A DNA stretch of 64,000 bases from an uncultured Flavobacteriales bacterium (lineage in GTDB: Bacteria > Bacteroidota > Bacteroidia > Flavobacteriales > Crocinitomicaceae): the NCBI GenBank assembly GCA_946480085.1, contig CAMLHZ010000001.1, positions 744,001 to 808,000 on the forward strand, read 5' to 3'. The notes under the pieces are model-generated. The model did no database searches. It was given only the letters and a program-made list of their open reading frames with translations, and was not told the origin of the DNA. This document shows, in pieces, positions 10,125-19,800 of the stretch (position 1 is its first letter; every line of letters starts with the position of its first letter). A program made the translations under genes and the position numbers.

Positions 10125-13046
10125 ATGAAGAATATTGTTTTCTTTCTCCTCTTTGTATTATTTAGTCGGGTTGGTTACGCACAACGATTGACTTTTGAGA
10201 ATATTGGAGTGAAAAGTGGATTACCTGCTTCCGAAGTTTATCACGTTTTTGAAGATAAACAGGGTTATATGTGGTTTTTTACCGAATACGGGATCGTGAA
10301 GTATAACGGTACCGAGTTTATTCCAGTTTGTAAAAACCTGTCTGTTGACAACAGCGCCGTTTATGCTGTTACTGAGTCATCAGGTGGAAACGTCTATTTT
10401 GCCAATTCAAAAGGAAATATATACCGTGTTTTTCATGATCGCGCCTATCTGGTGAAATCAAAGAAACTCAACCGTATTCAAAAGTTCTTTAAAAAAACAG
10501 GTCTGCTTATTTCCAATATTTATTTGGATAAGAAAGGTACAATGTGGATCTCTACTTTTTTTGAAAGCTATTCCATTAAACGAAGCGAGTATTTTACACC
10601 GGGTTTACCGAGAGACAAGCCTCAAAAATCAGGAAAAAACGGAACTTTTGTAGTAAAGATTCATGATAAATCTAAAAGCACGTCACGTTTAAGTCTAATA
10701 AAGGTTTTTAATAGAATTGATGTTTTATCCGATGTAAAGTTTAGCTCTTCTTTTTTTAAAGAAATCAAAGAAAATGTGCATGCACGTGGAAGAGCAAATT
10801 TTAAAGTGACTGATAATGCATGGTATGGTGGATACTCAACCAATTTATACATAAAACGGGTAGGAAGGAAAGGAAAAGAAATTGATGTTGGAGCAGAGGT
10901 CATTGCGTTTGATATTGCAGAAAATGGGCACATTTGGGCTGGTACGCATAACGGATTAAGGGAATTCGACGAAAACCTAAACTGCATTAATGTGTACCTT
11001 GAAAATCTGGTTGTGTCAGATGTAAACTTTGACAGTCATGGTGGAATGTGGGCAACTACTATAGGATTTGGAGTCTTTCATTGTCCGGATATTAAACAAG
11101 AGTCATATTCTGAGGTCATTCGTAAAGACGAACGGATTTCGATGCTCAAGAGGATGGATAACCAATTGTATATTGGAACATTTTCCGGAAAATTATACGC
11201 CAAAGAAGGAAAAGAAATTCACCAAATTCCTTTGGGAATTAAAACAGTAGGAATTAACGACCTGAAGAAAAAAAATGGGTCCTATTATCTTGGTTCAAAT
11301 TTGGGATTCTTCATTCTGAACATGAAGAATGGAATGAAACCGGCATATGCGAACAACGGGTATTCAATCTATGGAATTGAAAGTTTTGATGAGGATAATC
11401 TGGTTCTGATTTCCGGATTCATCACAGGGGGTTATAACTTAACTACGAAGAAAGAAAATTTCTTCGGAAGACACTCCAGAACAAGGGGAGTGTTGAAGCG
11501 CTTAAGTGGCGAAATTTTGACCATGAGCAACGATGGTGTGTGCATTGTCACTTTGAATGAACGAAAATTTCCAAAGTATTTGGATTCCCTTAAAAATGCT
11601 TCACCTAGCAAAATGAGGCTGGATAATCAGGGAAATGTTTGGTTTTGTACCAGAGATCACGGTCTTTATTGTTTAAATGTCCAAAATAAGCTTTCGAACA
11701 TTAAAATATTACCTGATCATGTATTAAAGAACATTCTCTTTTTGAAAGACGGAAAAGTGATACTTGCTACAAATAAGGGTGGATTTATTTCGAATGTCAA
11801 TGATATGAAGGTGAATTCTTCATGGAAGAAAATCATTGATGAAGAGATCCTTGAATTGGAAGAATATCAGGGGCGCATCTATTTTGGGTCTAAAGTTGGT
11901 TTGTTCTCAATTGAAGAGTCGAAATTTAAAGACAAGGAAAAGCACTGTTTTTATTTACGTTCAGTGCGCACAAATAGTGGGAATTTTGAACCCGGTCATG
12001 TCAGCAAGTTTTCTCGCGATCAAAACGAATTGTACTTTGATTATGACTTCCTGAACTATAAACAGAAGTCACGAATCATTAATTACGAACTGAATGGTCC
12101 AATCGCTCAGAAAGGAATTGTTCCGGGTAATACGTTGCATTTACAAAACTTAATTCCTGGAGTTTATAAACTTGAGGTATCTCCCGAGCTTCCGAACGGT
12201 GGAAAGAGTGATGTGAAGATCACGAAGTATTTCTCTATAGAACCTGCGATTTGGGAAACACTCACATTCAGAATTATTTTCTTTGTGCTGTCAATGCTCA
12301 TAGTTCTTCTTATTTATCGCTTCTTTGCAAATCGCCAGATCAACCGCAAAAGGGCTCGTGAGGCCATTGAAAAACAATTAAACGAATATCGATTGACGGC
12401 TTTGAAATCTCAGATCAATCCGCATTTCATGTCCAATTCACTCGTGGCCATTCAACATTTAATTCTTCAGAATGAAACCGACAATGCGAATCTGTATCTC
12501 GCAAAATTCAGTTTATTGCTGCGTTCTTTATTGGATTATTCCAATAAGTCTTCTGCCAGTTTGGCTAGTGAACTTCATTTGATTGAACTTTATGTGGAGC
12601 TGGAGCAGCTTCGTTTTAGCAATAAATTTATTTTTGAACTGGATATAGATCCATCCGTTGAGCTGGATGAAGTGATTATTCCAACATTGATAACGCAGCC
12701 TTTTGTGGAAAATGCAATATGGCACGGGCTGCTGCCTTTGAAAGAACATTCAAATGCCAGGCTCACATTGAGGATAATGTTAGATAAAGATGATTTGAAG
12801 ATTTCTATCATTGATAACGGAGTGGGTAGAGAATACCATAAAGCACTTAGAAAAAAGCGAAGTTCCAAAGGTTCCGCTTTGATTGTCTCCCGTTTGGAAA
12901 CGCTGAATCAATTATACAGTACTACTGGAAGTAAAATTGAATTTGAGGATCTTTATGATAAGAATGATCAACCAAGTGGAACATGTGTTACAATTGTACT
13001 TCCCGGTGATATTTTAAATGAATTGTATGACGGAAAAAATTCGTAG
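10125..13046 (+). CDS. Propeller-sensor histidine kinase 3 (paralog)
   Basis: A 973-residue third copy with signal peptide MKNIVFFLLFVLFSRVGYAQ, sensor start GLPASEVYHVFEDKQGYMW, a TM helix near residue 713, His767 in NPHFMSNSL and ATPase boxes TQPFVENAIWHG and IIDNGVGRE. It is the most diverged of the three in both halves. Its end (GTCVTIVLPGDILNELYDG) differs from the shared end of kinases 1 and 2. An in-frame extension back to 10023 lies inside kinase 2 and adds no signal peptide, so ATG 10125 is preferred; it is 1 base after the kinase 2 stop. The 3' end overlaps the response regulator start by 20-29 bases, which suggests translational coupling. Confidence 0.9.
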   Translation: MKNIVFFLLFVLFSRVGYAQRLTFENIGVKSGLPASEVYHVFEDKQGYMWFFTEYGIVKYNGTEFIPVCKNLSVDNSAVYAVTESSGGNVYFANSKGNIYRVFHDRAYLVKSKKLNRIQKFFKKTGLLISNIYLDKKGTMWISTFFESYSIKRSEYFTPGLPRDKPQKSGKNGTFVVKIHDKSKSTSRLSLIKVFNRIDVLSDVKFSSSFFKEIKENVHARGRANFKVTDNAWYGGYSTNLYIKRVGRKGKEIDVGAEVIAFDIAENGHIWAGTHNGLREFDENLNCINVYLENLVVSDVNFDSHGGMWATTIGFGVFHCPDIKQESYSEVIRKDERISMLKRMDNQLYIGTFSGKLYAKEGKEIHQIPLGIKTVGINDLKKKNGSYYLGSNLGFFILNMKNGMKPAYANNGYSIYGIESFDEDNLVLISGFITGGYNLTTKKENFFGRHSRTRGVLKRLSGEILTMSNDGVCIVTLNERKFPKYLDSLKNASPSKMRLDNQGNVWFCTRDHGLYCLNVQNKLSNIKILPDHVLKNILFLKDGKVILATNKGGFISNVNDMKVNSSWKKIIDEEILELEEYQGRIYFGSKVGLFSIEESKFKDKEKHCFYLRSVRTNSGNFEPGHVSKFSRDQNELYFDYDFLNYKQKSRIINYELNGPIAQKGIVPGNTLHLQNLIPGVYKLEVSPELPNGGKSDVKITKYFSIEPAIWETLTFRIIFFVLSMLIVLLIYRFFANRQINRKRAREAIEKQLNEYRLTALKSQINPHFMSNSLVAIQHLILQNETDNANLYLAKFSLLLRSLLDYSNKSSASLASELHLIELYVELEQLRFSNKFIFELDIDPSVELDEVIIPTLITQPFVENAIWHGLLPLKEHSNARLTLRIMLDKDDLKISIIDNGVGREYHKALRKKRSSKGSALIVSRLETLNQLYSTTGSKIEFEDLYDKNDQPSGTCVTIVLPGDILNELYDGKNS

Positions 13047-13794
13047 TCTAATAGTAGATGATGAGGTTTCTAATCGCTTAGTTTTGAGCCGATTGTTGGA
13101 AAGGTATTGTCCTTCCGTTGAAGTGATTGGTGAGGCCGCTTCGGCAGATGAAGGGTATGAGCTGATCGGACGTGAGAATCCGGATCTTGTTTTTTTAGAT
13201 GTGAAAATGCCTGTGAAAACCGGAATAGATATGCTTCGCATGTTCGATTCAATTCCATTTAGAATTGTATTTGTCACAGCTCATGATGAGTTTGCGCTTC
13301 AGGCATTTGAATTTAGTGCAATGGATTATCTTCTTAAACCTATTGATTATACAAAATTGATCAAGGCAGTAGAGAAAGTAGCAAGGAACATTGTACGTAA
13401 TGAGAGTAACGATACCATACATTTCGTGCGTTCCATTGATGAAGAAAATAAAGCACTAAAAAGCATCTCGTTCCATTCTAAGGATAAAGTGACATTGGTG
13501 AACATCGATACCATTTGCTATATTGAGGCTGATCGTAACTACTGTGATGTAATTACCAGTGCCAATACAAGATTAACTTCACCCAAAACGTTGGCAGAGT
13601 ATGAAACAATGCTCTCAACATTCCCAAATTTTATTCGGTTGAATAAAAGCGTGATCATCAATATTGATTATCTCTTAGATTATTCAAAAGGTGCAGTGTG
13701 TTTTGTGAACGTCAAAAATTGTCCAACAGAAATAGAAGTTTCCAGACGTAAGAAAACAGATATTCTTCAGTACCTTAAGAACTTTAAAACCTAG
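13027..13794 (+). CDS. LytTR-family response regulator
   Basis: This 255-residue protein has a receiver domain with acidic pocket DDE (residues 11-13), phospho-acceptor Asp58 in FLDVKMP, a conserved Thr/Ala switch (FVTAHDEFA) and Lys in YLLKPID. A LytTR DNA-binding domain fills the C-terminal half (VNIDTICYIEADRNYC, FIRLNKSVIINIDYL). LytTR proteins bind paired direct repeats upstream of targets and often control surface or secreted functions. It is the only regulator next to three kinases, so it is the likely common output. ATG 13027 is preferred because the receiver then starts as usual at MTEKIRSLIVDDE; ATG 13018 would add three residues. Both lie inside the end of kinase 3. Confidence 0.92.
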   Translation: MTEKIRSLIVDDEVSNRLVLSRLLERYCPSVEVIGEAASADEGYELIGRENPDLVFLDVKMPVKTGIDMLRMFDSIPFRIVFVTAHDEFALQAFEFSAMDYLLKPIDYTKLIKAVEKVARNIVRNESNDTIHFVRSIDEENKALKSISFHSKDKVTLVNIDTICYIEADRNYCDVITSANTRLTSPKTLAEYETMLSTFPNFIRLNKSVIINIDYLLDYSKGAVCFVNVKNCPTEIEVSRRKKTDILQYLKNFKT

Positions 13795-13826
13795 AAATTT
13801 ATTATTCAGAGGTTGATAATTACACA

Positions 13827-13834
13827 TATATTTG
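13827..13834 (+). promoter_or_regulatory. Possible -7 element upstream of cdd
   Basis: TATATTTG matches TAnnTTTG and lies 12 bases before the preferred ATG. The closest TTG (13813) is only 11 bases upstream, too near for a standard -33, so the promoter may be weak or depend on an activator. Confidence 0.35.
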
Positions 13835-13845
13835 TGACAGGTCAT

Positions 13846-14319
13846 ATGAAGCACGTCCATACAATAGAATACGAGATTATTGAGCATTATTCAGAGCTCG
13901 AGGCAGCAGATCAAAAGTTGATTGAACTGGCATATTCTGCCGCTAAAAAAGCGTATGCCCCATACAGCAATTTTCATGTCGGAGCTTCCGTACAATTGAA
14001 AACCGGAGAAGTTTTTTTAGGGAATAATCAGGAGAACATTGCTTATCCAAGTGGTTTGTGCGCTGAACGTGTTGCTTTGTTTCATGTAGGTGCAACTCAT
14101 CCCGATGCTATTATAGATACGCTGGTGGTAGTTGCTAACGGTGATCTGATAACACCGGAGGAATGTGTTTCGCCTTGCGGCGCTTGTCGACAAGTTATTG
14201 CTGAGAGTGAAAACCGTCAAAAATCGGCTATTCGATTGATATTGGTTGCACAAAATGGAAGGACGTTCATTTTTGATAAAGCAACGGATTTATTGGTGTT
14301 TCCCTTTGGAATGAGCTAA
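13846..14319 (+). CDS. cdd: Cytidine deaminase
   Basis: The 157-residue protein has the zinc-binding motifs of the homotetrameric cytidine deaminase family: CAERVALF, in which Cys binds zinc and Glu is the proton shuttle, and PCGACRQV with two zinc cysteines. The substrate-binding region YAPYSNFHVGASV precedes them. It deaminates cytidine and deoxycytidine to uridine and deoxyuridine for pyrimidine salvage. An upstream in-frame TTG (13813) would start within the promoter region, so ATG 13846 is chosen. meaB follows after 3 bases, so the two are probably co-transcribed although their functions are unrelated. Confidence 0.93.
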   Translation: MKHVHTIEYEIIEHYSELEAADQKLIELAYSAAKKAYAPYSNFHVGASVQLKTGEVFLGNNQENIAYPSGLCAERVALFHVGATHPDAIIDTLVVVANGDLITPEECVSPCGACRQVIAESENRQKSAIRLILVAQNGRTFIFDKATDLLVFPFGMS

Positions 14320-14322
14320 ACT

Positions 14323-15360
14323 ATGAATGACGAAAGACTGAACGAGTGGATGGCATCACGAAAAAAAATGCGTGATGATAGAACTGCAGAGAAGCTTTTC
14401 GAGTTGCTTAGAAGTGGAAACAAAGGTGCGTTAAGTGCAGCAATAACAATTCTTGAAAGTTCATTGGAGCAGGATCAGCTGATTGCTCGTGATTTAATTC
14501 GTTTAAGTCTACCGTTTTCAGGAAACTCCTTGCGAATTGGTATTACCGGTGTTCCCGGAGTTGGAAAAAGCTCTTTCATTGAAAAGTTTGGAAGTTTGGT
14601 TCTGGAAAATCGATCAAAACTAGCAGTTTTGGCAATTGATCCCAGCAGTGAACGCACAGGCGGAAGTATTCTAGGAGATAAAACCAGAATGGAAGAACTT
14701 TCGCATCATCCCAATGTATTCATTCGACCTTCTGCAGCTGGAAATACACTTGGAGGCGTTGCGCGTAAAACACGTGAAGCTATTATTCTATGTGAAGCCG
14801 CTGGTTTTGACACCATTTTTATAGAAACAGTCGGTGTTGGTCAGTCTGAAATAATGGTGCACTCCATGGTTGATTTTTTCCTTTTGTTGTTGCTTGCCGG
14901 TGCTGGAGATGAACTTCAGGGAATTAAGCGCGGAATTATGGAGATGGCAGATGGTTTGGCCGTTACAAAAGCCGACGGTGAAAATGTCAAGAAAGCACAA
15001 TTGGCGGCTCGTGAATTAAAGAATGCAATTCATCTTTTCCCACCAACTTCTAATGGATGGATTCCGGAAGTGCATACCTGTAGTTCTCTGGATTCTACCA
15101 ACCTCGATCTGGTTTGGGGTATGATCGATCGCTTTCAACGCCATGCAGTTGCTGATGGAAGTTTTCAGCATAAAAGGCAACATCAGAATCTGAATTGGAT
15201 GCATGAAACACTGAAAGATCTTTTGCTTTCTGATTTATCGAAGTCAGGAGAAATGAAAAGTGAGATTTTGTCTAACGAGTTGGCACTTGAAAAAGGAGAG
15301 ATAACCGCGTTTGAAGCTGCCGAAAAAGTATTTGCCAAGTACCTGAAAAAGGGATTTTAA
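14323..15360 (+). CDS. meaB: Methylmalonyl-CoA mutase-associated GTPase MeaB
   Basis: This is a 345-residue G3E-type P-loop GTPase. The Walker A is GVPGVGKSSFIEKFG, followed by AIDPSSERTGGSILGDKTRM, the switch region FIETVGVGQSE and VTKADGEN (base recognition). MeaB/ArgK proteins guard adenosylcobalamin loading and reactivation of methylmalonyl-CoA mutase. The mutase genes are not in this window, so a B12-dependent mutase elsewhere in the genome is predicted. The ATG is 3 bases after the cdd stop. The length is typical for the family. Confidence 0.92.
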   Translation: MNDERLNEWMASRKKMRDDRTAEKLFELLRSGNKGALSAAITILESSLEQDQLIARDLIRLSLPFSGNSLRIGITGVPGVGKSSFIEKFGSLVLENRSKLAVLAIDPSSERTGGSILGDKTRMEELSHHPNVFIRPSAAGNTLGGVARKTREAIILCEAAGFDTIFIETVGVGQSEIMVHSMVDFFLLLLLAGAGDELQGIKRGIMEMADGLAVTKADGENVKKAQLAARELKNAIHLFPPTSNGWIPEVHTCSSLDSTNLDLVWGMIDRFQRHAVADGSFQHKRQHQNLNWMHETLKDLLLSDLSKSGEMKSEILSNELALEKGEITAFEAAEKVFAKYLKKGF

Positions 15361-15394
15361 TCCAAATTTCCCAGAAAATTATCCTTAAATGCGA

Positions 15395-15402
15395 TAACTT
15401 TG
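15395..15402 (+). promoter_or_regulatory. Possible -7 element for the S4 gene
   Basis: TAACTTTG matches the Bacteroidota -7 consensus and ends 4 bases before the ATG at 15407, implying an extremely short leader. No clear TTG is found 19-21 bases upstream. Confidence 0.35.
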
Positions 15403-15406
15403 TGCT

Positions 15407-15622
15407 ATGAACGAAATGGAATTTGAATTGCGTGGCGAATATATTGAACTGATTGGTTTATTGAAAGCCATTGGTGTTGCACAAACAGGTGGTCATGCGA
15501 AAATGATTGTGGAAGACGAAGAAGTCTTCCGTAATGGCGAATTGGAGACCAGAAAGCGCGCAAAATTGGTTGTTGGAGATGTAATAGAGCTTGGTGACGA
15601 ACTTAGAATTACCATAAAATAG
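15407..15622 (+). CDS. Small RNA-binding S4 domain protein
   Basis: A 71-residue protein that is essentially one S4 fold: EYIELIGLLKAIGVAQTGGHAKMIV, then the turn containing VFRNGELETRKRAKL and the strand VVGDVIEL. It resembles the stand-alone S4 proteins YbcJ and YaaA/RlbA, which bind structured RNA, in some species on the ribosome. The exact target is unknown. It follows meaB by 46 bases and may have its own promoter. A hairpin terminator lies directly after the stop. Confidence 0.8.
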   Translation: MNEMEFELRGEYIELIGLLKAIGVAQTGGHAKMIVEDEEVFRNGELETRKRAKLVVGDVIELGDELRITIK

Positions 15623-15628
15623 AAAATC

Positions 15629-15657
15629 CCGCTGACTTCGAGAACCTCAGTCAGCGG
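15629..15657. terminator. Bidirectional hairpin terminator
   Basis: CCGCTGACT (15629-15637) and AGTCAGCGG (15649-15657) form a perfect 9-bp stem with an 11-base loop. It lies between the converging stops at 15622 and 15665. On the minus strand the stem is followed by GATTTTC, so termination is likely better for the minus gene. Confidence 0.75.
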
Positions 15658-15664
15658 AAATATC

Positions 15665-16195
15665 TTAGAACATCTCCTGAAGTTCTCGCTTTAAATAATC
15701 GATTGTAATTTCTGTTGGAAGTTTACCAATTTCTGCAACCAGCTCGAAGATCTTAGCCGCCAAATCAGTTCCTGTTGAAGTTGTTTGCATTTGATTACCA
15801 GCAATGTTGATGATCTTAATTGTCTCTTCCTTCGAGTTGCGAACCATTTCCCAGCCTTGAGGAGATACAAATAATTGCTGCGAAGCATTGTGATCGTATT
15901 CCTCTCTAATCGCCTTTAGCAATTCAGCCTGCATCATTTTGGCAGGTAATGCCGGATTATGCAAACGCATTACCAGGTTTCCCGGACCAATACGCTCCAT
16001 CAACAAGACGGCACGCTGATAAGCATCTACGCGCATCGGTAAAAAGTGTTTTTGGCGCTCTTTTTTAAGTTGAAAATGAAGATTGGTTACTTCTTTGTCG
16101 TTATTGCGTTTAAAGAAAACGTAAGCCATTGCAAGCATACCAAATGTGGTTATGGCTACAAGTAAAATGGGTAAAATGGTTTGAAGAATATCCAT
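15665..16195 (-). CDS. Uncharacterised membrane-anchored protein
   Basis: A 176-residue protein with one N-terminal TM helix (ILPILLVAITTFGMLAMAYVFF, residues ~7-28), a charged coiled-coil-like stretch (KRNNDKEVTNLHFQLKKERQKHF) and a soluble domain of about 125 residues with the motifs MRVDAYQRAVLLMERIGP and FVSPQGWEMVRNSKEE. There is no signal peptidase site, so the soluble domain should face the cytoplasm. I do not recognise a function; it looks like a lineage-specific conserved protein of Bacteroidota. It lies downstream of the 3-hydroxyanthranilate dioxygenase gene by about 40 bases on the same strand and may share its transcript. Confidence 0.7.
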   Translation of the reverse strand: MDILQTILPILLVAITTFGMLAMAYVFFKRNNDKEVTNLHFQLKKERQKHFLPMRVDAYQRAVLLMERIGPGNLVMRLHNPALPAKMMQAELLKAIREEYDHNASQQLFVSPQGWEMVRNSKEETIKIINIAGNQMQTTSTGTDLAAKIFELVAEIGKLPTEITIDYLKRELQEMF

Positions 16196-16235
16196 GGTTT
16201 TTTATCTATGAATGCGAATTTAAGAATAAGTAACA

Positions 16236-16760
16236 TTAAACGAAACGCGGATCGGCTTCCATAACATGACCACAAGATTTACATGTTCTCATTTCTTCGG
16301 AACCATAAAATTCTTTAAAGCGTGGAATGAAGTCTTTTTCAATGTTTTCAAGTTCAAAACGATAATGCATCAATTCTGCATTACAGTTTTCACAGAACCA
16401 GAACAAACCATCTTCCATATCTGTATCTTTTCTTACACGCTCAATTACAAGTCCAACGGTGTTTTCTCCACGAATTGGGCTATGCGGTACATTAGCGGGA
16501 AGAAGGAACATTTCACCTTCCTTGATATGAATCTCTTTGGCTTTTCCTTCATGCTGAATACGAACCATGATATCACCTTCAATTTGGTAGAATAATTCTT
16601 CGCTTTCGTTATAGTGATAATCTTTTCGGGCATTTGGTCCACCAACCACCATCACTATGAAATCCCCGGCTTCTTTATACAAGTTCTTGTTTCCAACCGG
16701 CGGTTTCAAAAGGTCTCTATTTTCGTCTATCCACTGATGCAGATTAAATGGCATTAACAT
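16236..16760 (-). CDS. nbaC: 3-hydroxyanthranilate 3,4-dioxygenase
   Basis: This 174-residue cupin protein begins PFNLHQWIDENRDLLKPPVGN, typical of the family. The catalytic iron ligands are likely His in KDYHYNESEE, the adjacent Glu, and His in VPHSP. The C-terminus keeps the four-cysteine, rubredoxin-like second iron site of bacterial enzymes (CENCNAE and CKSCGH). It opens 3-hydroxyanthranilate to 2-amino-3-carboxymuconate semialdehyde, leading to quinolinate/NAD or to degradation of tryptophan. No other kynurenine-pathway gene is present here. The frame extends to a TTG at 16778, but that overlaps the predicted -7 element, so ATG 16760 (or 16754) is the start. Confidence 0.93.
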   Translation of the reverse strand: MLMPFNLHQWIDENRDLLKPPVGNKNLYKEAGDFIVMVVGGPNARKDYHYNESEELFYQIEGDIMVRIQHEGKAKEIHIKEGEMFLLPANVPHSPIRGENTVGLVIERVRKDTDMEDGLFWFCENCNAELMHYRFELENIEKDFIPRFKEFYGSEEMRTCKSCGHVMEADPRFV

Positions 16761-16775
16761 ACGTTCAAATTTTAT

Positions 16776-16806
16776 CAAATGTAACGGTTGTGAATTGGAA
16801 CTACAA
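16776..16806 (-). promoter_or_regulatory. Promoter of the 3-hydroxyanthranilate dioxygenase gene
   Basis: On the minus strand TTG (16806-16804) is followed after exactly 20 bases by TACATTTG (16783-16776). This is a full match to the Bacteroidota -33/-7 pattern. It places transcription start near 16770 and decides the start codon at 16760. Confidence 0.65.
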
Positions 16807-16819
16807 TAGAAATTCGGTT

Positions 16820-16856
16820 AAAAAAAATACCCCCAACTTTTCAGTTGAGGGTATTC
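16820..16856 (-). terminator. Terminator of the 1455-residue cargo gene
   Basis: On the minus strand, AATACCCTCAACT and AGTTGGGGGTATT pair around a short AAAA-type loop, with one mismatch, and a run of eight T follows. It starts about 20 bases after the stop at 16877. This is the strongest intrinsic terminator in the window. Confidence 0.85.
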
Positions 16857-16876
16857 TTATATTTTAAGAATAAATC

Positions 16877-19800
16877 TTATTGTACTACCACACGGTAAAC
16901 TTTAGAAGATTCTTCAGCTCGTAATGTAACGAAGTACACACCAACCTGAACTTTTCCAAGATCAATTGAAGTTGTTCCAACAGTTGTTGAAATGTTTTTC
17001 TTGATCATTCTACCGTTTGCATCTGTTACTTCAACGTTGTATGCTTTGTCAGCATCGATGTTGATGATTCCAGAAGTTGGGTTTGGATACAATTGTACGT
17101 TTGTGAAGATTGCTTCTTCAGTAGATAGTTCATCACAAGTTGAAAGAACCACTACAAGAACATTTGATGTATCATCAGGACAAACTCCGTTTCCAGTAAT
17201 GTAATCATAGTTAAATGATCCAGGGAACGCAGATCCAACGATATCAGCAGATGTTGTGTTGTCAGATGGATCATACCATTGACCGTTCAAATCAACTGTT
17301 CCTGACAATCCACCGAACAAGTTAACTGGCTCATTTTTACAAATTGTAACAGAACCATCTGTTCCTGCATTAGAAGGAGCGAAGATTTGTACTTGAGAAA
17401 TGATAGAATCATAAGCACATCCGTCAGTCATTCTGTATTGGAAGTCAAATGTTTGGTAAGCCAATCCGTTTGAGTTGAAATCTGATCCTGAAATAGAAGC
17501 ATTAACAGCTGCCACTTGTGAAGACCATGCTCCACCTGCGTCGTTACCATTAAGCGTTGTATTCAAGTCAAGGATCTCACCGTAACAAATTTGAGTTACA
17601 GGTAATGCAGATCCAGCTTCAAGAACGATCTCAGAAATAGAGATACTGTAATTTCCAGTTGGTCCAGTACCGTCATGTAACACATAGTAAACAGAACCAG
17701 GAGTCAATCCACAAATTGTGAAGTTTGGAGCTAAACTTGATCCATCGATCTCGTTGTCGTTAGCACCAACAAGGTTGAAGTTACTGTTGAAGTCACTACA
17801 ATCTGCAGCGTCATAAACAGCAATCTGTCCGTTGTAGTTAATTGCTGTGTTGTTCACACGAACAGATCCACTTGGTGGAGCGATGAAACGGTACCAAACT
17901 GTATTGTTAAGAGTAGAAGTAGCCCATCCGTCAGTTTCCTGAGCACCAGTTGCTGGTGGAGCAACGTTGATTTCATCAATAGAAACCGTTGCACCAACAT
18001 TGTTCAATGTGTAAACTAAATCCATTTGTAACATTTCTGCTGCACAAGTAAGGTCGTTAGTAAGTGGCATAACCACTGTAATTGGACCTGCCCAAGCAGA
18101 AGTATCACCAGATACACACTCAGCCTGAACGTAAACCTGGTAAACACCACTTCCGATCAAGTTTGTATCAAATACTGTGTCAGCAAAGTTAAGACCGTCA
18201 GCAATCACTTCGTTAGAGTAAACTCCATCCATTTCATACATGATGTTGAATTGGTCAACCTGGTAGTTACCAGATCCAGAAAGTGTGTATTCAGTCCAGT
18301 TCCAAGTCAATTCTAAACTGTCAACATCAGTTCCAACTGTAATACCCGCTGGGTTAGCACAGTAAGGAAGAGTTGTAAAGTTAAAGAAGAAACCGTCAGA
18401 AGTTAAGTTATCAGCCATACACTCAGAGTAGATGTAAACATCGTATTCTGTGTTTTGCTCAAGATTTGTGATTGCAACTGCAGTACTTGTCTCGTTGTAA
18501 GTTCCTATGATTTCACCAGCGTTAGTTGGATCAAATCCAGGAAGACCGTAAACGATAGTCCAATCTGTTTCACCGTAAAGACCAGCATCCCAAGAAAGAT
18601 CAGCTTCATCAGGGTAGATGATTGAACTGAAGTTTGTGATGTTTGGACACAATGAGTAGTAGAAGTGAGCACAAGTGTTGTTCTGTAAGAACGTAGGATC
18701 ATAGTTAGAAACTGTGATCGAAGTAGGTCCTTGAACAGAAATATATCCGTCATCACCGTAGTCACTGTAGCTTTGAGAACCTCCAAACACTACGTCATCG
18801 TAAACATAGTAGAATTCATTAGTTGTTTGGTTGAACAAGATTTGGAATGTTACGTTTTGACCGATAACGCCAGAGAATCTTGGACGAGTATCCCATTGTA
18901 CGATGAAGTAATCATCAGCACCAATTGTAGTTTCTTGCCAGTATACGTTTCCTTCTTCAGCGTCTAAGTCAACTTGCCAAGCATTTAAAGTAATACCTGA
19001 GAATTGAATCCAACCGTTGTTAGAAATTGTAATTGTATTTGAAGAAGCTCCCTGAACAGAAAGTGGGTTAACTGTAGTGATTACTGTTGTAGCATCATCA
19101 GCTAAGTTTAATCCTGTACCAGTTGCAGAGATATCTGTAAATCCAGGTCCACATTGAGTGTCCCAAGTAAAGAATCCAGCATTTGTAGTTAATCCTACCG
19201 GACCAGCCCATGCAGAACCTGTAGCACATCCAGCTTGAACGTAGAATTCGTAATCTGTGTCAGGATCAAGACCTGTCAATGTTGCGCTTTCAGTAGAAAC
19301 ATTAATTGTTCCAATTCCGCTTCCTTGTGTAAATCCTACTGGACCCCATTCAACATTCCAAGAAGTTTCGTCACCTGCAGCTGTCCAAGATACGTCAGCT
19401 GTAAAGTAGTTAACATCATCAACTGTTAAAGCTGTTGGTGCTCCTGGTTGTGTAATAATCACAGTAATTGGAGAACTAACATCCATAGTAGATTGATCCT
19501 GAATAGTTACAGAATATGTTCCAGCTGTTAAGTTAGTTGGGATTGCATTGAAAGGTGCAGTACCAGTAAGTGAATACAAGAATGGACCTGTTCCACATTG
19601 AACTGTTCCTAATGTGAATGAACCAGTGTTGTTTCCGTTACAAGTAACGTTAACCGGATTCAAAGTAGCCAATACCTCAGTAACGTTAACGTTAACCTCA
19701 GTTCTTGTAGTACTTGAACATCCGTCTAAAGTTGTTCCAGCGAAGAAATCATAAGTTCCAGCTGTTGCAGTAGGAAGTACAGAAGTTCCTAATCCGTTAA

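Noticed and set aside
12528..12868. Antisense open frames within kinase 3
   Set aside because: Their existence follows from the conserved kinase-domain codons; no start signal, family motif or promoter supports them.
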